DNA from: Trebonia sp964581815
Lineage (GTDB): Bacteria; Actinomycetota; Actinomycetes; Streptosporangiales; Streptosporangiaceae
Assembly (NCBI GenBank): GCA_964581815.1
Contig: CAZORE010000021.1
Coordinates: 12,279-76,278 of the forward strand
Reading direction: 5' to 3'
DNA length: 64,000 nt
The translations under genes and the position numbers were made by a program. This document shows, one piece after another, positions 9,031 to 21,425 of this stretch (its first letter is position 1; the number at the start of each line of letters is the position of its first letter). The notes under the pieces were generated by a model. That model had not been told where the DNA came from. It saw only the letters and a list, made by a program, of their open reading frames with translations, and did no database searches.

Positions 9031-9034
<4 letters not shown>
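7370..9034 (+). CDS. GltD-like FAD/NAD(P) oxidoreductase with C-terminal 2[4Fe-4S] ferredoxin domain
   Basis: A 554-residue flavoprotein of the glutamate-synthase small-subunit family. The N-terminus has the cysteine pattern CNAGCPAGENI ... CYHPCESVC for Fe-S clusters, then the FAD fold (KRVLVVGAGPSGLSAAYHL), an NAD(P)H fold (VAVYGGGNTAMDAARTA) and, near the C-terminus, two ferredoxin motifs (CDGCAAACPEDA and CTGCSACYEQCPVHA). No GltB partner is present; the gene overlaps nifJ by four bases (ATGA), so I infer that it passes electrons between ferredoxin and NAD(P)H for the pyruvate oxidoreductase. GTG 7370 is used; ATG 7376 is an alternative. Confidence 0.9.
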
Positions 9035-12928
<3,894 letters not shown>

Positions 12929-12929
<1 letters not shown>

Positions 12930-13945
12930 TGGACCTTCGCACTCGGTATCTCGGCCTTGAGCTGCGCAATCCGCTGATCGCGTCGGCGGGGCCGCTGACG
13001 TCAACCGCCGACGGCGTGCGGCGGCTCGCCGACGCCGGCGTCGGTGCGGTGGTGCTGCCGTCGCTGTTCGAGGAGCAGCTGTGGGACGCGGCCAGCCGGG
13101 ACTCGTGGCTGGCCCTGGCCGGCACGGACTCCTTCGCCGAGGCGCTGAGCTACCGACCGGACGCCGGGTACGAGGCCTGGCCGCACCAGCACCTGCACCT
13201 GATCGCGCAAGCGGTGCGGGCGGCGGGGCCAGACGTGCCGGTGATCGCGTCGCTGAACGGGGTCTCACCGGGCGGCTGGACGAGCTACGCGACGGCCATG
13301 CAGGAGGCGGGGGCCGCCGCGATCGAGCTGAACATCTACTACCTGCCCGGTGACCCGCTGATCCCGGCGCGGGACGCCGAGCGGCGGTACACCGAGATCC
13401 TCCTCGCGGTCAAGGCCGCGGTGCGGATCCCGGTGGCGGTCAAGATCGGGCCGTACTTCAGCTCTCCCGGCGAGATGGCCACCCTGCTCGATCAGGCCGG
13501 CGCGGACGGTCTCGTGCTGTTCAACCGGTTCATGCAGACCGACATCGACCCGGAGACGTTCACCGTCTCCACCGGGTTCCGGCTGTCCTCGCCGGGCGAG
13601 GCGTCGCTCCCCCGCGCCTGGATCCGGCTGCTGCACGGGAAGGTGAGCTGTTCGCTGGCGGCGACGACCGGGGTGGAGAACTGGGCGGACGTCGCGGCGT
13701 ACCTGCTGGCGGGCGCGGACGCCGTGATGACCACCTCCGCGCTGCTGCGGCACGGTCCCGCTTACGCCGCCGTGCTGGTCGGCGGGCTGGCCAGCTGGAT
13801 GCAGCGCAAGGGCTTCGGCACTGTGGCCGGGCTGCGGGGGCTGCTGGCCGACGAGCCCGACCTCACCGCGCCGGGACGCAGCGGGTACCTGTCGGCGATC
13901 GAGCAGGCGACGCACACCTACGGCGCCCCCGGAGCGCTCGCATGA
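12929..13945 (+). CDS. Dihydroorotate dehydrogenase-like flavoprotein
   Basis: A 338-residue FMN-type TIM-barrel protein: LRTRYLGLELRNPLIASAGPLT at the N-terminus, VPVIASLNGVSPGGW, IELNIYYLPGD, PVAVKIGPYFSS and TTGVENWADVAAYLLAGADAVMTTSALL near the phosphate site. The family is annotated as dihydroorotate dehydrogenase-like and is often found beside single-chain PFOR, so a pyrimidine role is doubtful. It overlaps nifJ (TGATG) and the next gene (ATGA), placing it firmly in the operon. The GTG one codon upstream (12926) is an alternative start. Confidence 0.88.
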
Positions 13946-15057
13946 GCACTGATCTCATGAGCACGGGCAGCGGGCCGGCGACTCCGGCGGTGCTGCGGCG
14001 CGACCAGCTTGACCCGCTGCTCGACGCGATCAGGCGGCGCGGGTTCCGGCTGGTCGGGCCCGTGCTCAAGGACGGGGCCATCTGCTACGACGACATCTCC
14101 TCGGCGGCCGACCTGCCGGCCGGCTGGACGGATGAGCAGGACGCGGCCACGTACCGGGTGCGGCGCCGCGACGACCAGGCGGTGTTCGGCTACAACGTCG
14201 GGCCGCAGTCGTGGAAGAAGTACCTGTTCCCTTCGGTGACCCGGCTAGGGGTTCCCGGCGCTGACGCGCCCGAGCCTGAGCGCTTCGCGTTCATCGGCGT
14301 CCGGGCGTGCGAGCTGCGGGCGATCGCGATCCAGGACCGGGTCTTCACCGGCGGCCGGCATCCCGACCCGGGCTACGCCGCCAACCGCGAGGGCGCGTTC
14401 CTCGTCGCGGTCAACTGCGGGCAGGCCGCCAAGACCTGCTTCTGCGTGTCGATGTCGGCGGGGCCGAAGGCGGAGGCGGGCTTCGACCTCGCGCTGACCG
14501 AGCTGCTCGACTCCGGCGGCCACCGGTTCCTGGTGGAGGCCGGGACTCCGCGCGGCGCCGAGGTGCTCGCCGAGGCCGGGGCGTCGCCCGCGCCGACGGG
14601 TGACGTCTTCGCCGCGGAGGCGGTGGTGGAGCGCACCACCGCGTCCATGGGGCGCAGCATGCCCGCGATCGACCTGCGGGACCTGCTGTACGACAACCTG
14701 GAGCACCCGCGCTGGGACGACGTGGCGAGCCGCTGCCTGGCCTGCGGTAACTGCACGATGGTGTGCCCGACGTGCTTCTGCTTCAGCGTCGAGGAGGTCA
14801 CCGACCTGGCGTCAGGCGATCCTGGACGGCAGCGGTCGTGGGACTCGTGCTTCACGCTCGACCACTCCTACCTGCACGGCGGCCCGGTGCGGACATCCAC
14901 CAGGTCCAGGTACCGGCAGTGGATGACGCACAAGCTGGCCACCTGGCAGGACCAGTTCGGCACCTCCGGGTGCGTGGGATGCGGGCGCTGCATCGCGTGG
15001 TGCCCGGTTGGGATCGACATCACCGAGGAGGTCGAGGTCATTGCCGCAGACTCTTGA
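13942..15057 (+). CDS. hyhB: Group 3b [NiFe] hydrogenase beta subunit (4Fe-4S dicluster, HyhB/HydB)
   Basis: A 371-residue iron-sulfur protein related to sulfhydrogenase beta and anaerobic sulfite reductase subunit A. The N-terminal domain includes FAFIGVRACELRAIAIQDRVF and the C-terminus two cluster motifs, CLACGNCTMVCPTCFCF and CVGCGRCIAWCPVGI. It should carry electrons between the gamma (flavin) subunit and the hydrogenase dimer. Start ATG overlaps the preceding stop codon. Identification rests on the motif order and on the following gamma, delta and alpha genes. Confidence 0.92.
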   Translation: MSTDLMSTGSGPATPAVLRRDQLDPLLDAIRRRGFRLVGPVLKDGAICYDDISSAADLPAGWTDEQDAATYRVRRRDDQAVFGYNVGPQSWKKYLFPSVTRLGVPGADAPEPERFAFIGVRACELRAIAIQDRVFTGGRHPDPGYAANREGAFLVAVNCGQAAKTCFCVSMSAGPKAEAGFDLALTELLDSGGHRFLVEAGTPRGAEVLAEAGASPAPTGDVFAAEAVVERTTASMGRSMPAIDLRDLLYDNLEHPRWDDVASRCLACGNCTMVCPTCFCFSVEEVTDLASGDPGRQRSWDSCFTLDHSYLHGGPVRTSTRSRYRQWMTHKLATWQDQFGTSGCVGCGRCIAWCPVGIDITEEVEVIAADS

Positions 15058-15508
15058 GCACGTGCTGAGCCGCCACGGGTTCTTCGACGGGATTGACGCG
15101 GAGTACCTGGCGCTGATCGCCGGGTGCGCCAGCAACGTGGTGTACGCAGACGGCGCGTTCCTCTTCCGCGAGGGGGACCCGGCGGAGACGTTCTACCTGG
15201 TGCGGGAGGGCGCGATCGCGCTGGAACTCACCGCGCCCGGCCGGGTTCTCACCGTGCAGACGGTCGGCGCGGGTGAGATGGCCGGCTTCTCCTGGCTGAT
15301 CAGCCCGCACCGCTGGGAGTTCAACGGGCGGGCCGTCGGGCGGGTGCACGCGCTCGAGCTGGACGGCACGTGCCTGCGGGCCAAGGCCGACGCCGACCCG
15401 CGGCTCGGCTACGACCTCATGCAGCGGTTCGCGCGGCTGGCGACGCGGCGGCTGCAGGCCACCCGGCTGCAGCTGCTTGACGTGTACGGTAATGCGCACG
15501 CTGGCTGA
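15041..15508 (+). CDS. Cyclic-nucleotide-binding-domain protein in the hydrogenase operon
   Basis: A 155-residue single-domain protein of the CRP/CNB fold: HGFFDGIDAEYLALIAGCASNVVYADGAFLFREGDPAETFYLVREGAIAL, then a GEMAGFSWL stretch. There is no helix-turn-helix, so it is not a DNA-binding CRP. The chosen start is TTG 15041, preceded by GAGGAG at a proper distance; it overlaps hyhB by 17 bp and hyhG by a further 17 bp. The tight nesting suggests a stoichiometric role, perhaps as an allosteric subunit or assembly factor of the hydrogenase. Ligand unknown. Confidence 0.85.
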   Translation: MPQTLEHVLSRHGFFDGIDAEYLALIAGCASNVVYADGAFLFREGDPAETFYLVREGAIALELTAPGRVLTVQTVGAGEMAGFSWLISPHRWEFNGRAVGRVHALELDGTCLRAKADADPRLGYDLMQRFARLATRRLQATRLQLLDVYGNAHAG

Positions 15509-16352
15509 GGCGGCGGCGGACCGCCCGTGGGCCGAGTCACCGCCGTGGCGGGTGACCGCGACCTGGCCGGAGTCGCACGACACGGTGACGCTCGAACTCG
15601 AGCCGCCGGAGCCGTTCGGCTTCGAGCCCGGCCAGTTCAACATGCTGCGGGTGCCCGGCATCGGCGAGGTGCCGATCTCGATCAGCGGCGACCCGACGCG
15701 GCCAGGCCCGGTGCTGCACACCATCCGCGACGTCGGCGCGGTCACCCACGCGCTGTGCACCCTGCGGCCGGGGCAGCTGGTCGGGGTCCGCGGCCCGTAC
15801 GGCACGAGCTGGCCGGTGCGGGCGGCCGCGGGCGGCGACGTGGTGATCGTGGCGGGCGGCATCGGGCTGCCGCCGCTGCGCCCCGCCATCTACCACGTGC
15901 TCGCGCACCCGGACTCGTACGGCCGCCTAGTCCTGCTCTACGGCGCGCGCACACCGGCCGACCTGCTGTTCACCGGCGAGCTTGACACCTGGCGGGCCCG
16001 GCCAGGCGTCACCGTCGAGGTCACCGTGGACACCGCGGGCCGCGACTGGGACGGCAGCGTCGGGGTGGTACCCGACCTCATCGGCCCCCACCTTCCCGGA
16101 AAGGCGGCGTTCGACCCGGGGGCAGCGGTCGCGTTCACCGTGGGCCCGGAGATCATGATGCGGTTCGCGGTGCGGGCGCTGCTCGCGGCGGGCGTCAGCG
16201 AGGACCGGGTGTTCCTGTCCATGGAGCGTGACATGCAGTGCGCGGCGGCGCTGTGCGGGCACTGCCAGCTCGGGCCGTTCCTGCTCTGCCGCGACGGTCC
16301 GGTGCTCGGCTACCGGACGCTGGCCCGCTGGATGGGGGTGCGTGAGCTGTGA
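15492..16352 (+). CDS. hyhG: Group 3b [NiFe] hydrogenase gamma subunit (FAD/NAD(P)-binding, HyhG/HydG)
   Basis: A 286-residue ferredoxin-reductase-like protein. The flavin-binding barrel has FEPGQFNMLRVPGIGEVPISIS; the nucleotide domain contains GPYGTSWPV and VVIVAGGIGLPPLRPAIY; the C-terminal DMQCAAALCGHCQLGPFLLC supplies four cysteines for a [2Fe-2S] cluster. It is the diaphorase module that exchanges electrons with NAD(P)H. ATG 15492 lies inside the CNB gene, and the stop overlaps the next start (TGATG). Confidence 0.92.
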   Translation: MRTLAEAAADRPWAESPPWRVTATWPESHDTVTLELEPPEPFGFEPGQFNMLRVPGIGEVPISISGDPTRPGPVLHTIRDVGAVTHALCTLRPGQLVGVRGPYGTSWPVRAAAGGDVVIVAGGIGLPPLRPAIYHVLAHPDSYGRLVLLYGARTPADLLFTGELDTWRARPGVTVEVTVDTAGRDWDGSVGVVPDLIGPHLPGKAAFDPGAAVAFTVGPEIMMRFAVRALLAAGVSEDRVFLSMERDMQCAAALCGHCQLGPFLLCRDGPVLGYRTLARWMGVREL

Positions 16353-17167
16353 TGAGTGACGCCGAACGGACGCGGCCTGCGCAGGCCCGCAAGCCGACTC
16401 TCGCGGTGTGGAAGTTCGCCTCCTGCGACGGCTGCCAGCTCACCCTGCTGAACTGCGAGGACGAGCTGCTCGCCATCATCGACGCGATCCAGGTCGCCAA
16501 CTTCACCGAGGCGTCCCGCGAGGTGGTGGCGGGACCGTATGACCTGTCCCTGGTCGAGGGATCGATCACCACGCCGCACGACGCCGAGCGCATCCGCGAG
16601 GTGCGGCGGGCGTCCAAGTTCCTCGTCACCATCGGCGCGTGCGCCACCTCCGGCGGCATCCAGGCGCTGCGCAACTTCTCCGCTGACCTGGCGCCGATGG
16701 TGTACGCCACGCCCGCCTACATCGAGACGCTGCGCACGTCCACCGCGATCGCCGACCACGTGCCGGTCGACTTCGAGCTGCGCGGCTGCCCGATCGACCG
16801 CCGCCAGCTGCTCGAGGTGATCTCGGCGTACCTGCTCGGCCGCAAGCCGCGGGTCCGCGGGCACAGCGTGTGCATCGAGTGCAAGCGCGCCGGGCACACC
16901 TGCGTGATGGTGGCGCACGGGACGCCCTGCCTCGGCCCGGTGACGCAGGCGGGCTGCGGCGCGCTGTGCCCGTCGTTCGCCCGGGGCTGCTACGGCTGCT
17001 TCGGGCCGATGGAGACGCCGAACACCGCGGCGCTTTCCGCACGCTGGCTTGAGCTCGGCGCGAGCGAGGGCGACCTGGTCCGCGCGTTCCGCGCGTTCAC
17101 CGCCGGCGCGGAACCGTTCCGTGAGGAGGCAGCGATCCATGACACAGCGGCCCGAGACACGCATTAA
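16352..17167 (+). CDS. hyhS: Group 3b [NiFe] hydrogenase small subunit (delta, HyhS/HydD)
   Basis: A 271-residue small subunit with the proximal-cluster motif ASCDGCQLTLLNCEDELL, SLVEGSIT, GACATSGGIQALRN, LRGCPIDRRQLLEVI, and a cysteine-rich C-terminus (CIECKRAGHTC, GTPCLGPVTQAGCGALCPSFARGCYGCFGP) that can hold further [4Fe-4S] clusters. No Tat signal, so the complex is cytoplasmic as expected for group 3b. It overlaps the large-subunit gene by 29 bp. Confidence 0.95.
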   Translation: MSDAERTRPAQARKPTLAVWKFASCDGCQLTLLNCEDELLAIIDAIQVANFTEASREVVAGPYDLSLVEGSITTPHDAERIREVRRASKFLVTIGACATSGGIQALRNFSADLAPMVYATPAYIETLRTSTAIADHVPVDFELRGCPIDRRQLLEVISAYLLGRKPRVRGHSVCIECKRAGHTCVMVAHGTPCLGPVTQAGCGALCPSFARGCYGCFGPMETPNTAALSARWLELGASEGDLVRAFRAFTAGAEPFREEAAIHDTAARDTH

Positions 17168-18473
17168 GGTGCCCGTGCTCGCCCGCGTCGAGGGCGAGGG
17201 CGGCCTGGAGATCGTGACCGAGCACGGCCAGGTCACCGAGGCACGGCTCGACATCTACGAGCCGCCCCGGTTCTTCGAGGGCCTGCTACGCGGCCGGCGG
17301 TACACCGAGCCGCCGGACATCACCGCGCGGATCTGCGGTATCTGCCCGGTCGCCTACCAGATGAGCGCGTGCCTGGCCATCGAGGACGCCTGCGGCGTCA
17401 CCGTGCCCGCGCCGGTGACCGCGCTGCGCAGGCTGCTGTACTGCGGCGAGTGGATCGAAAGCCACGTGCTGCACATTTACCTGCTGCACGCGCCCGACTT
17501 CCTCGGCTATGAGAGCGGCATCCACCTGGCCCGCGAGCATCCGGAGATCCTGCAGCGGGGGCTGCGGATTAAGAAGGCGGGCAACCGGCTGATGGAGGTG
17601 ATCGGCGGGCGCTCGGTGCACCCGGTCAACGTCCGCGTCGGCGGCTTCTACCGCGCACCGGACCCGCGCGACCTGCGTGCGCTGGCCGGCGAGCTCGAGT
17701 GGGCCAGGCAGGCGGCGCTGGACACCGTGGCCTGGGTGGCGGGGTTCGACTTCCCCGACTTCAGCCGCGACTACGAGTACGTATCGCTGCTCGACCCCGC
17801 CGGGTACCCGGTCATGGGCGACCGGGTCGCCTCCAGCCGTGGCCTGGACATCCCGGCCCGCGACTACGACAAGTACTTCACCGAGCACCAGGTGCCGCAC
17901 TCCACCGCGCTGCACTCGCTGCTCGACGGCGACCGCACCTACCTGGTCGGGCCGATGGCCAGGTACAGCATGCACTCCGGGCGGCTGCCCGAGGCGGCCG
18001 CGGCCGCCGCCCGCGCCGCCGGGCTCGGCGCCAGCTGCGACAACCCGTTCCGCAGCATCATCGTCCGCGCCGTCGAGCTGGTCTACGCGTGCGAGGAGGC
18101 GCTGCGGCTCATTCGGCAGTACGAGCCGCCAGACCCGCCGCACGTCGACGTGCCGCCCGTCGCGGCGACCGGGTACGGCTGCACCGAGGCACCGCGGGGG
18201 ATGCTCTACCACCGCTACCGGATCACCGCGGACGGCACTATCGCCGACGCGAAGATCGTCCCGCCGACCTCGCAGAACCAGCGGGTCATCGAGGCCGACC
18301 TGCGCGAGTTCGCCGGGCCGCGGCTCGGCCTGCCGCACGACCAGCTGACCTGGCAGTGCGAGCAGGCGGTGCGCAACCACGACCCGTGCATCTCCTGCTC
18401 GACTCATTTCCTCGACCTGCGGGTGCGCGACCGGGCGGCTGAGCATCCTGGGCCGGAGGTGCCGCTGGCCTGA
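17139..18473 (+). CDS. hyhL: Group 3b [NiFe] hydrogenase large subunit (alpha, HyhL/HydA)
   Basis: A 444-residue catalytic subunit. The two nickel-binding cysteine pairs are present: RICGICPVAYQ near residue 60 and DPCISCSTH near the C-terminus, plus YGCTEAPRGMLYHRYRI with the conserved Glu. About 22 residues follow the C-terminal histidine, the tail that a maturation endopeptidase removes after metal insertion; a suitable protease is encoded at 20676-21125. Group 3b enzymes reversibly couple NAD(P)H and H2 and, in Mycobacterium smegmatis, the homologue is DosR-controlled and evolves H2 under hypoxia. Confidence 0.96.
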   Translation: MTQRPETRIKVPVLARVEGEGGLEIVTEHGQVTEARLDIYEPPRFFEGLLRGRRYTEPPDITARICGICPVAYQMSACLAIEDACGVTVPAPVTALRRLLYCGEWIESHVLHIYLLHAPDFLGYESGIHLAREHPEILQRGLRIKKAGNRLMEVIGGRSVHPVNVRVGGFYRAPDPRDLRALAGELEWARQAALDTVAWVAGFDFPDFSRDYEYVSLLDPAGYPVMGDRVASSRGLDIPARDYDKYFTEHQVPHSTALHSLLDGDRTYLVGPMARYSMHSGRLPEAAAAAARAAGLGASCDNPFRSIIVRAVELVYACEEALRLIRQYEPPDPPHVDVPPVAATGYGCTEAPRGMLYHRYRITADGTIADAKIVPPTSQNQRVIEADLREFAGPRLGLPHDQLTWQCEQAVRNHDPCISCSTHFLDLRVRDRAAEHPGPEVPLA

Positions 18474-19045
18474 TGACGTCGCCCAAACTCGGTTGCGCCC
18501 GTCATCGGAGCTGGCCGACGATGGGCGTGATGAGCGCTGTCCAGATCGCCGGCTGTTCTGGCGCCGGGAAGTCGACGGTCGCCGCCGGGCTGGCCCGCCG
18601 GGGCCTGGTCGCCATCGACTCCGACGACGACCCGTTCCTTGCGCGGTTCGTCGACCCGGCCGGCGCCGTCGTGGCGGAAGCGCCGGCGGCACCGGACCTG
18701 GCCTGGCTTGCCCGGCACGGCTGGGACTGGGATCCGGCCCGGCTTGATGAGCTGATCCGCGCCGCCGGGCCGGCGACGCTGTACGTCTGCGGCGGTGCGG
18801 ACAACCAGCACGAGGTGGCCGACCGGTTCACTCAGGTGTTCCTGCTGGAGATCGACGAGCCCACGATGCTGGCGCGACTGGATGCGCGCCGGGACTACCA
18901 CGAGTGGGGCCATGTCGGGGACACGCGCGAGTACCTGCGCCGCAAGTTGCCGGCCCTGCAGGACCGCTTGCGCGCATCCGGTGCGATCCCGATCGACGCC
19001 AGGCGGCCCATCGACCAGGTGGTAGACGCGATCCTCTCCGGGTAA
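18473..19045 (+). CDS. P-loop NTPase/kinase-like protein
   Basis: A protein of up to 190 residues with a Walker A motif, IAGCSGAGKSTVAAGLARRG, an acidic IDSDDD stretch and an adenylate-kinase-like core (YVCGGADNQHEVADRFTQVFLLEIDEPTMLARLDAR). ATG 18473 is coupled to the hyhL stop (TGATG); ATG 18521 or 18530 would start closer to the P-loop. It could be a small-molecule kinase of the AAA_17/AAA_33 type. A link to hydrogenase function is suggested only by coupling. Confidence 0.75.
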   Translation: MTSPKLGCARHRSWPTMGVMSAVQIAGCSGAGKSTVAAGLARRGLVAIDSDDDPFLARFVDPAGAVVAEAPAAPDLAWLARHGWDWDPARLDELIRAAGPATLYVCGGADNQHEVADRFTQVFLLEIDEPTMLARLDARRDYHEWGHVGDTREYLRRKLPALQDRLRASGAIPIDARRPIDQVVDAILSG

Positions 19046-19133
19046 CCGGTGGCGGTCAGCTCGAATTCCGCCAGCCGGCCCTAGCGCCTCATTTGCCAGA
19101 GTGATAACGACCATACCGCTGGGGCCGGTCTTC

Positions 19134-19310
19134 TTCGAAAATGTATCGAAGATTTCGAAACAACATCAGTCTCAATAGCTTGCTTGAGTCACGCATTTCC
19201 CGACACAATCGCAATGAATTGGCCATTGACAGCGCACATTAAACACGTTTACCGTGCCCTCATCCACATAAATGTTCGAAAGATTTCGAATAGTTCTGAA
19301 AACTTTCGAA
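19134..19310 (+). promoter_or_regulatory. Promoter and five TTCGAA operators upstream of the xylanase
   Basis: Noticeably AT-richer than its surroundings. TTCGAA cores lie at 19134, 19154, 19275, 19285 and 19305, so their centres are 20, 121, 10 and 20 bp apart, on one helical face. A -35 TTGACA (19226-19231) and -10 TACCGT (19250-19255, 18-bp spacer) sit between the two clusters, with the downstream cluster reaching the ribosome-binding site. This is the layout of a repressor-controlled, probably sugar-inducible gene. Confidence 0.65.
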
Positions 19311-19329
19311 CTGATTGGGAGGCGAACAC

Positions 19330-20520
19330 ATGGACGTGAAACGCCGTAGCATCCTGGCGGCCGGCGCGGCGGGCGCCGCGGGTTTGGCCGCCACCCTCGG
19401 CGGCGTCACCGACGCGCGCGCGGCCACGACCCCGGCGGGCGGGCAATCAGGTCAGCCGAAGCCGGCCAGCGATTCGCTGCGCGACCTCGCCGCGGCGATC
19501 GGCCTGCGGGTCGGCAGCGCAATCATCCCGCAGGACATCAACACCCCCGCGTGGGCGGCCGTCGCCGCCAGCCAGTTCTCCGTGGTCACCCCGGGCAACG
19601 AGATGAAATGGCAGGTCGTCGAGCCGACGCAGGGCACTTTCGACTGGAGCGGCGCCGACAACCTGGTCGCCTTCGCGAAGGCCAACAACCAGCTGGTCCG
19701 CGGGCACACGCTGTGCTGGCACAACCAGCTGCCCACCTGGCTCACCACCGGCGTGTCGAACGGCACGATCAGCAAGTCCCAGCTCAGCAGCCTGCTGCAG
19801 CAGCACATCTACACCGAGGTCGGCCGCTACCGCGGCCGGATCTGGCAGTGGGACGTCTGCAACGAGTTCCTGACCGACTCCAATCCATCGCAAGTCGACC
19901 CGAACAACTTCTGGATCGCGAACCTGGGCACCGGCGTCATCGCTAACGCGTTCCGCTGGGCGCGCCAGGCCGACCCGCGCGCGCTGCTGTTCTACAACGA
20001 CTACAACATCGGCGGCGAGGACGGCAGCAACGCCAAGTCCGACGCCGCGTTCGCCCTCGTGCAGCAGCTCCTCGATGACCACGTCCCGATCGACGGCGTC
20101 GGCAACCAGGGGCACCTGGACACCCAATTCGGCTGGAGCCCGCAGCGGCTGCAGGAGGACCTTGAGCGGTACGCGAGCCTCGGCCTCAAGGTCGCGATCA
20201 CCGAGGCCGACGTCAGGACGTTCGTCAACAACGCCACCGACCAGGTGCCGACCGACAACCTGGCCCTGTTCGCCCAGCCGTTCGAGTTCTCCGAGATGCT
20301 GAAGGCCGCCCTGGCCGTGCCCGAGGCCATCTCGTTCACCGTGTGGGGCTTCACCGACGCGGACTCCTGGGTCCCTGGCTTCTTCACCGGCGAGGGATAT
20401 GCCACGATCTACGACGTCAACCTCAACCCCAAGCCCGCCTACTACGCACTGCAGTCCGATCTCGCCATCGCGGCGAACGGCGCGCCGCGCCGGGTGCGGA
20501 CGTACTCACCGCCCGCCTGA
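19330..20520 (+). CDS. Secreted endo-1,4-beta-xylanase, GH10 family
   Basis: A 396-residue glycoside hydrolase cleaving xylan. The N-terminus is a Tat signal (KRRSILAAGAAGAAGLAATLGG, with the cleavage region near ARA). The GH10 barrel follows: VTPGNEMKWQVVEPTQGTFDW, RGHTLCWHNQLPTWL, the acid/base Glu in WDVCNEF and the nucleophile Glu in VAITEADVR, ending with TVWGFTDADSWVPGFF. No carbohydrate-binding module is present. ATG 19330 is preceded by GGGAGG. Its likely control is the TTCGAA array, and it is functionally separate from the hydrogenase genes on either side. Confidence 0.95.
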   Translation: MDVKRRSILAAGAAGAAGLAATLGGVTDARAATTPAGGQSGQPKPASDSLRDLAAAIGLRVGSAIIPQDINTPAWAAVAASQFSVVTPGNEMKWQVVEPTQGTFDWSGADNLVAFAKANNQLVRGHTLCWHNQLPTWLTTGVSNGTISKSQLSSLLQQHIYTEVGRYRGRIWQWDVCNEFLTDSNPSQVDPNNFWIANLGTGVIANAFRWARQADPRALLFYNDYNIGGEDGSNAKSDAAFALVQQLLDDHVPIDGVGNQGHLDTQFGWSPQRLQEDLERYASLGLKVAITEADVRTFVNNATDQVPTDNLALFAQPFEFSEMLKAALAVPEAISFTVWGFTDADSWVPGFFTGEGYATIYDVNLNPKPAYYALQSDLAIAANGAPRRVRTYSPPA

Positions 20521-20609
20521 TGCCGCTGGCCTGACGCCCGCAGCCCTGCCCCACCATAGGACGGCCGGCCGACGACGGCCGTTCTGCGGTGCCATGGCGC
20601 GGGAACAGT

Positions 20610-20646
20610 GCAGCCCCCGGGAGCCCCCTCGGCTTCCGGGGGCTGC
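20610..20646. terminator. Bidirectional terminator hairpin
   Basis: Perfect 11-bp arms GCAGCCCCCGG (20610-20620) and CCGGGGGCTGC (20636-20646) with a 15-base loop, between the convergent xylanase and hydrogenase-protease genes. There is no T tract, as is common in actinobacteria. Confidence 0.7.
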
Positions 20647-20675
20647 GGACCGGGGTCGTCACCGGTAAAGCGCAC

Positions 20676-21125
20676 TCACCTGCCTTCCCGTAGCTCACGG
20701 AGGATCTGCTCCGCCACGGTCCGCGCCGCGAGCTCCGCCTCCGGTGACAGCGGGGTGCCCAGCTCGTACGCGGCGCCCTCGATGCCGAATCCCGTCAGCC
20801 GGGCGGGCAGCCGGTGCAGCGCGCGGGCCAGCTCGATGACATCGGCGAGGCTCAACAGGTGCGTGCCACGGCGGGAGAACTCCCCGCCAAGGGGGGTGGA
20901 GCCGTCGAAGCGGTACACACTGCCCGGCTCGCCGCCGGAGCAGGCCGCGTCCACGACAAACACATTGATGGCGCCGTCCCACGCGTCGAGCAACGCGAGC
21001 TGGTCGCCGTCCAACTCGATCACGGTAACCCCGGCCGGGGCGGCGGCCCGGACCCTCCCGGCGACCGCGAGGCCGACCGCGTCGTCGCCGCGGTCCGGGT
21101 TTCCGATGCCGATGACGAGGGTCAC
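20676..21125 (-). CDS. [NiFe] hydrogenase maturation protease (HycI/HoxW family)
   Basis: A 149-residue endopeptidase that trims the C-terminal tail of the hydrogenase large subunit. Motifs: VIGIGNPDRGDDAVGLAVAGRV with the acidic nickel-sensing residue, VDAACSGGEPG with the second acidic residue, and RRGTHLLSLADVIELA with the conserved His. GTG 21125 is chosen because GGAGGTG precedes it; longer in-frame starts have no homology. It lies about 2 kb from hyhL on the opposite strand, and no Hyp accessory genes (hypA-F) are in the window, so those must be elsewhere. Confidence 0.9.
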   Translation of the reverse strand: MTLVIGIGNPDRGDDAVGLAVAGRVRAAAPAGVTVIELDGDQLALLDAWDGAINVFVVDAACSGGEPGSVYRFDGSTPLGGEFSRRGTHLLSLADVIELARALHRLPARLTGFGIEGAAYELGTPLSPEAELAARTVAEQILRELREGR

Positions 21126-21194
21126 CGCCGCCACACCTCCGTCTCGCCGGCTGCCCTGCCTCATCATCTCAGTGTGGCCGGCCTGGCCCTGGTA

Positions 21195-21208
21195 GGGACG
21201 GGCATCCC
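21195..21208. promoter_or_regulatory. Weak DosR-like box (maturation protease / PII-like)
   Basis: GGGACG-GG-CATCCC has GGGA/TCCC arms with the right spacing but a non-A/T centre. It lies 70 bp upstream of the hydrogenase protease. Confidence 0.3.
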
Positions 21209-21425
21209 GCCGGCGCGGGACCCTCGGCCGGGCACCGCCGCCGCGCTTAGTCACCGCCGGCATACACCACCGGACGGGAACCTCCGCCGGGGCCAGCACT
21301 CGGGACGTATGCCTCTGCACAGCGCGCCCGCGGGCTGCGACGCTGAAAGGCAGACGGCGGAACATGCGCGCTGGCTGCTGCACGTGATGACCGGCGCGCG
21401 CCCGCCCGAAGGAGGTGCGAGCGCC

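Noticed and set aside
20520..20680. A tRNA or small RNA gene between xylanase and protease
   Set aside because: The strong hairpin is explained as a bidirectional terminator; no TPsiC-type sequence or cloverleaf is seen.
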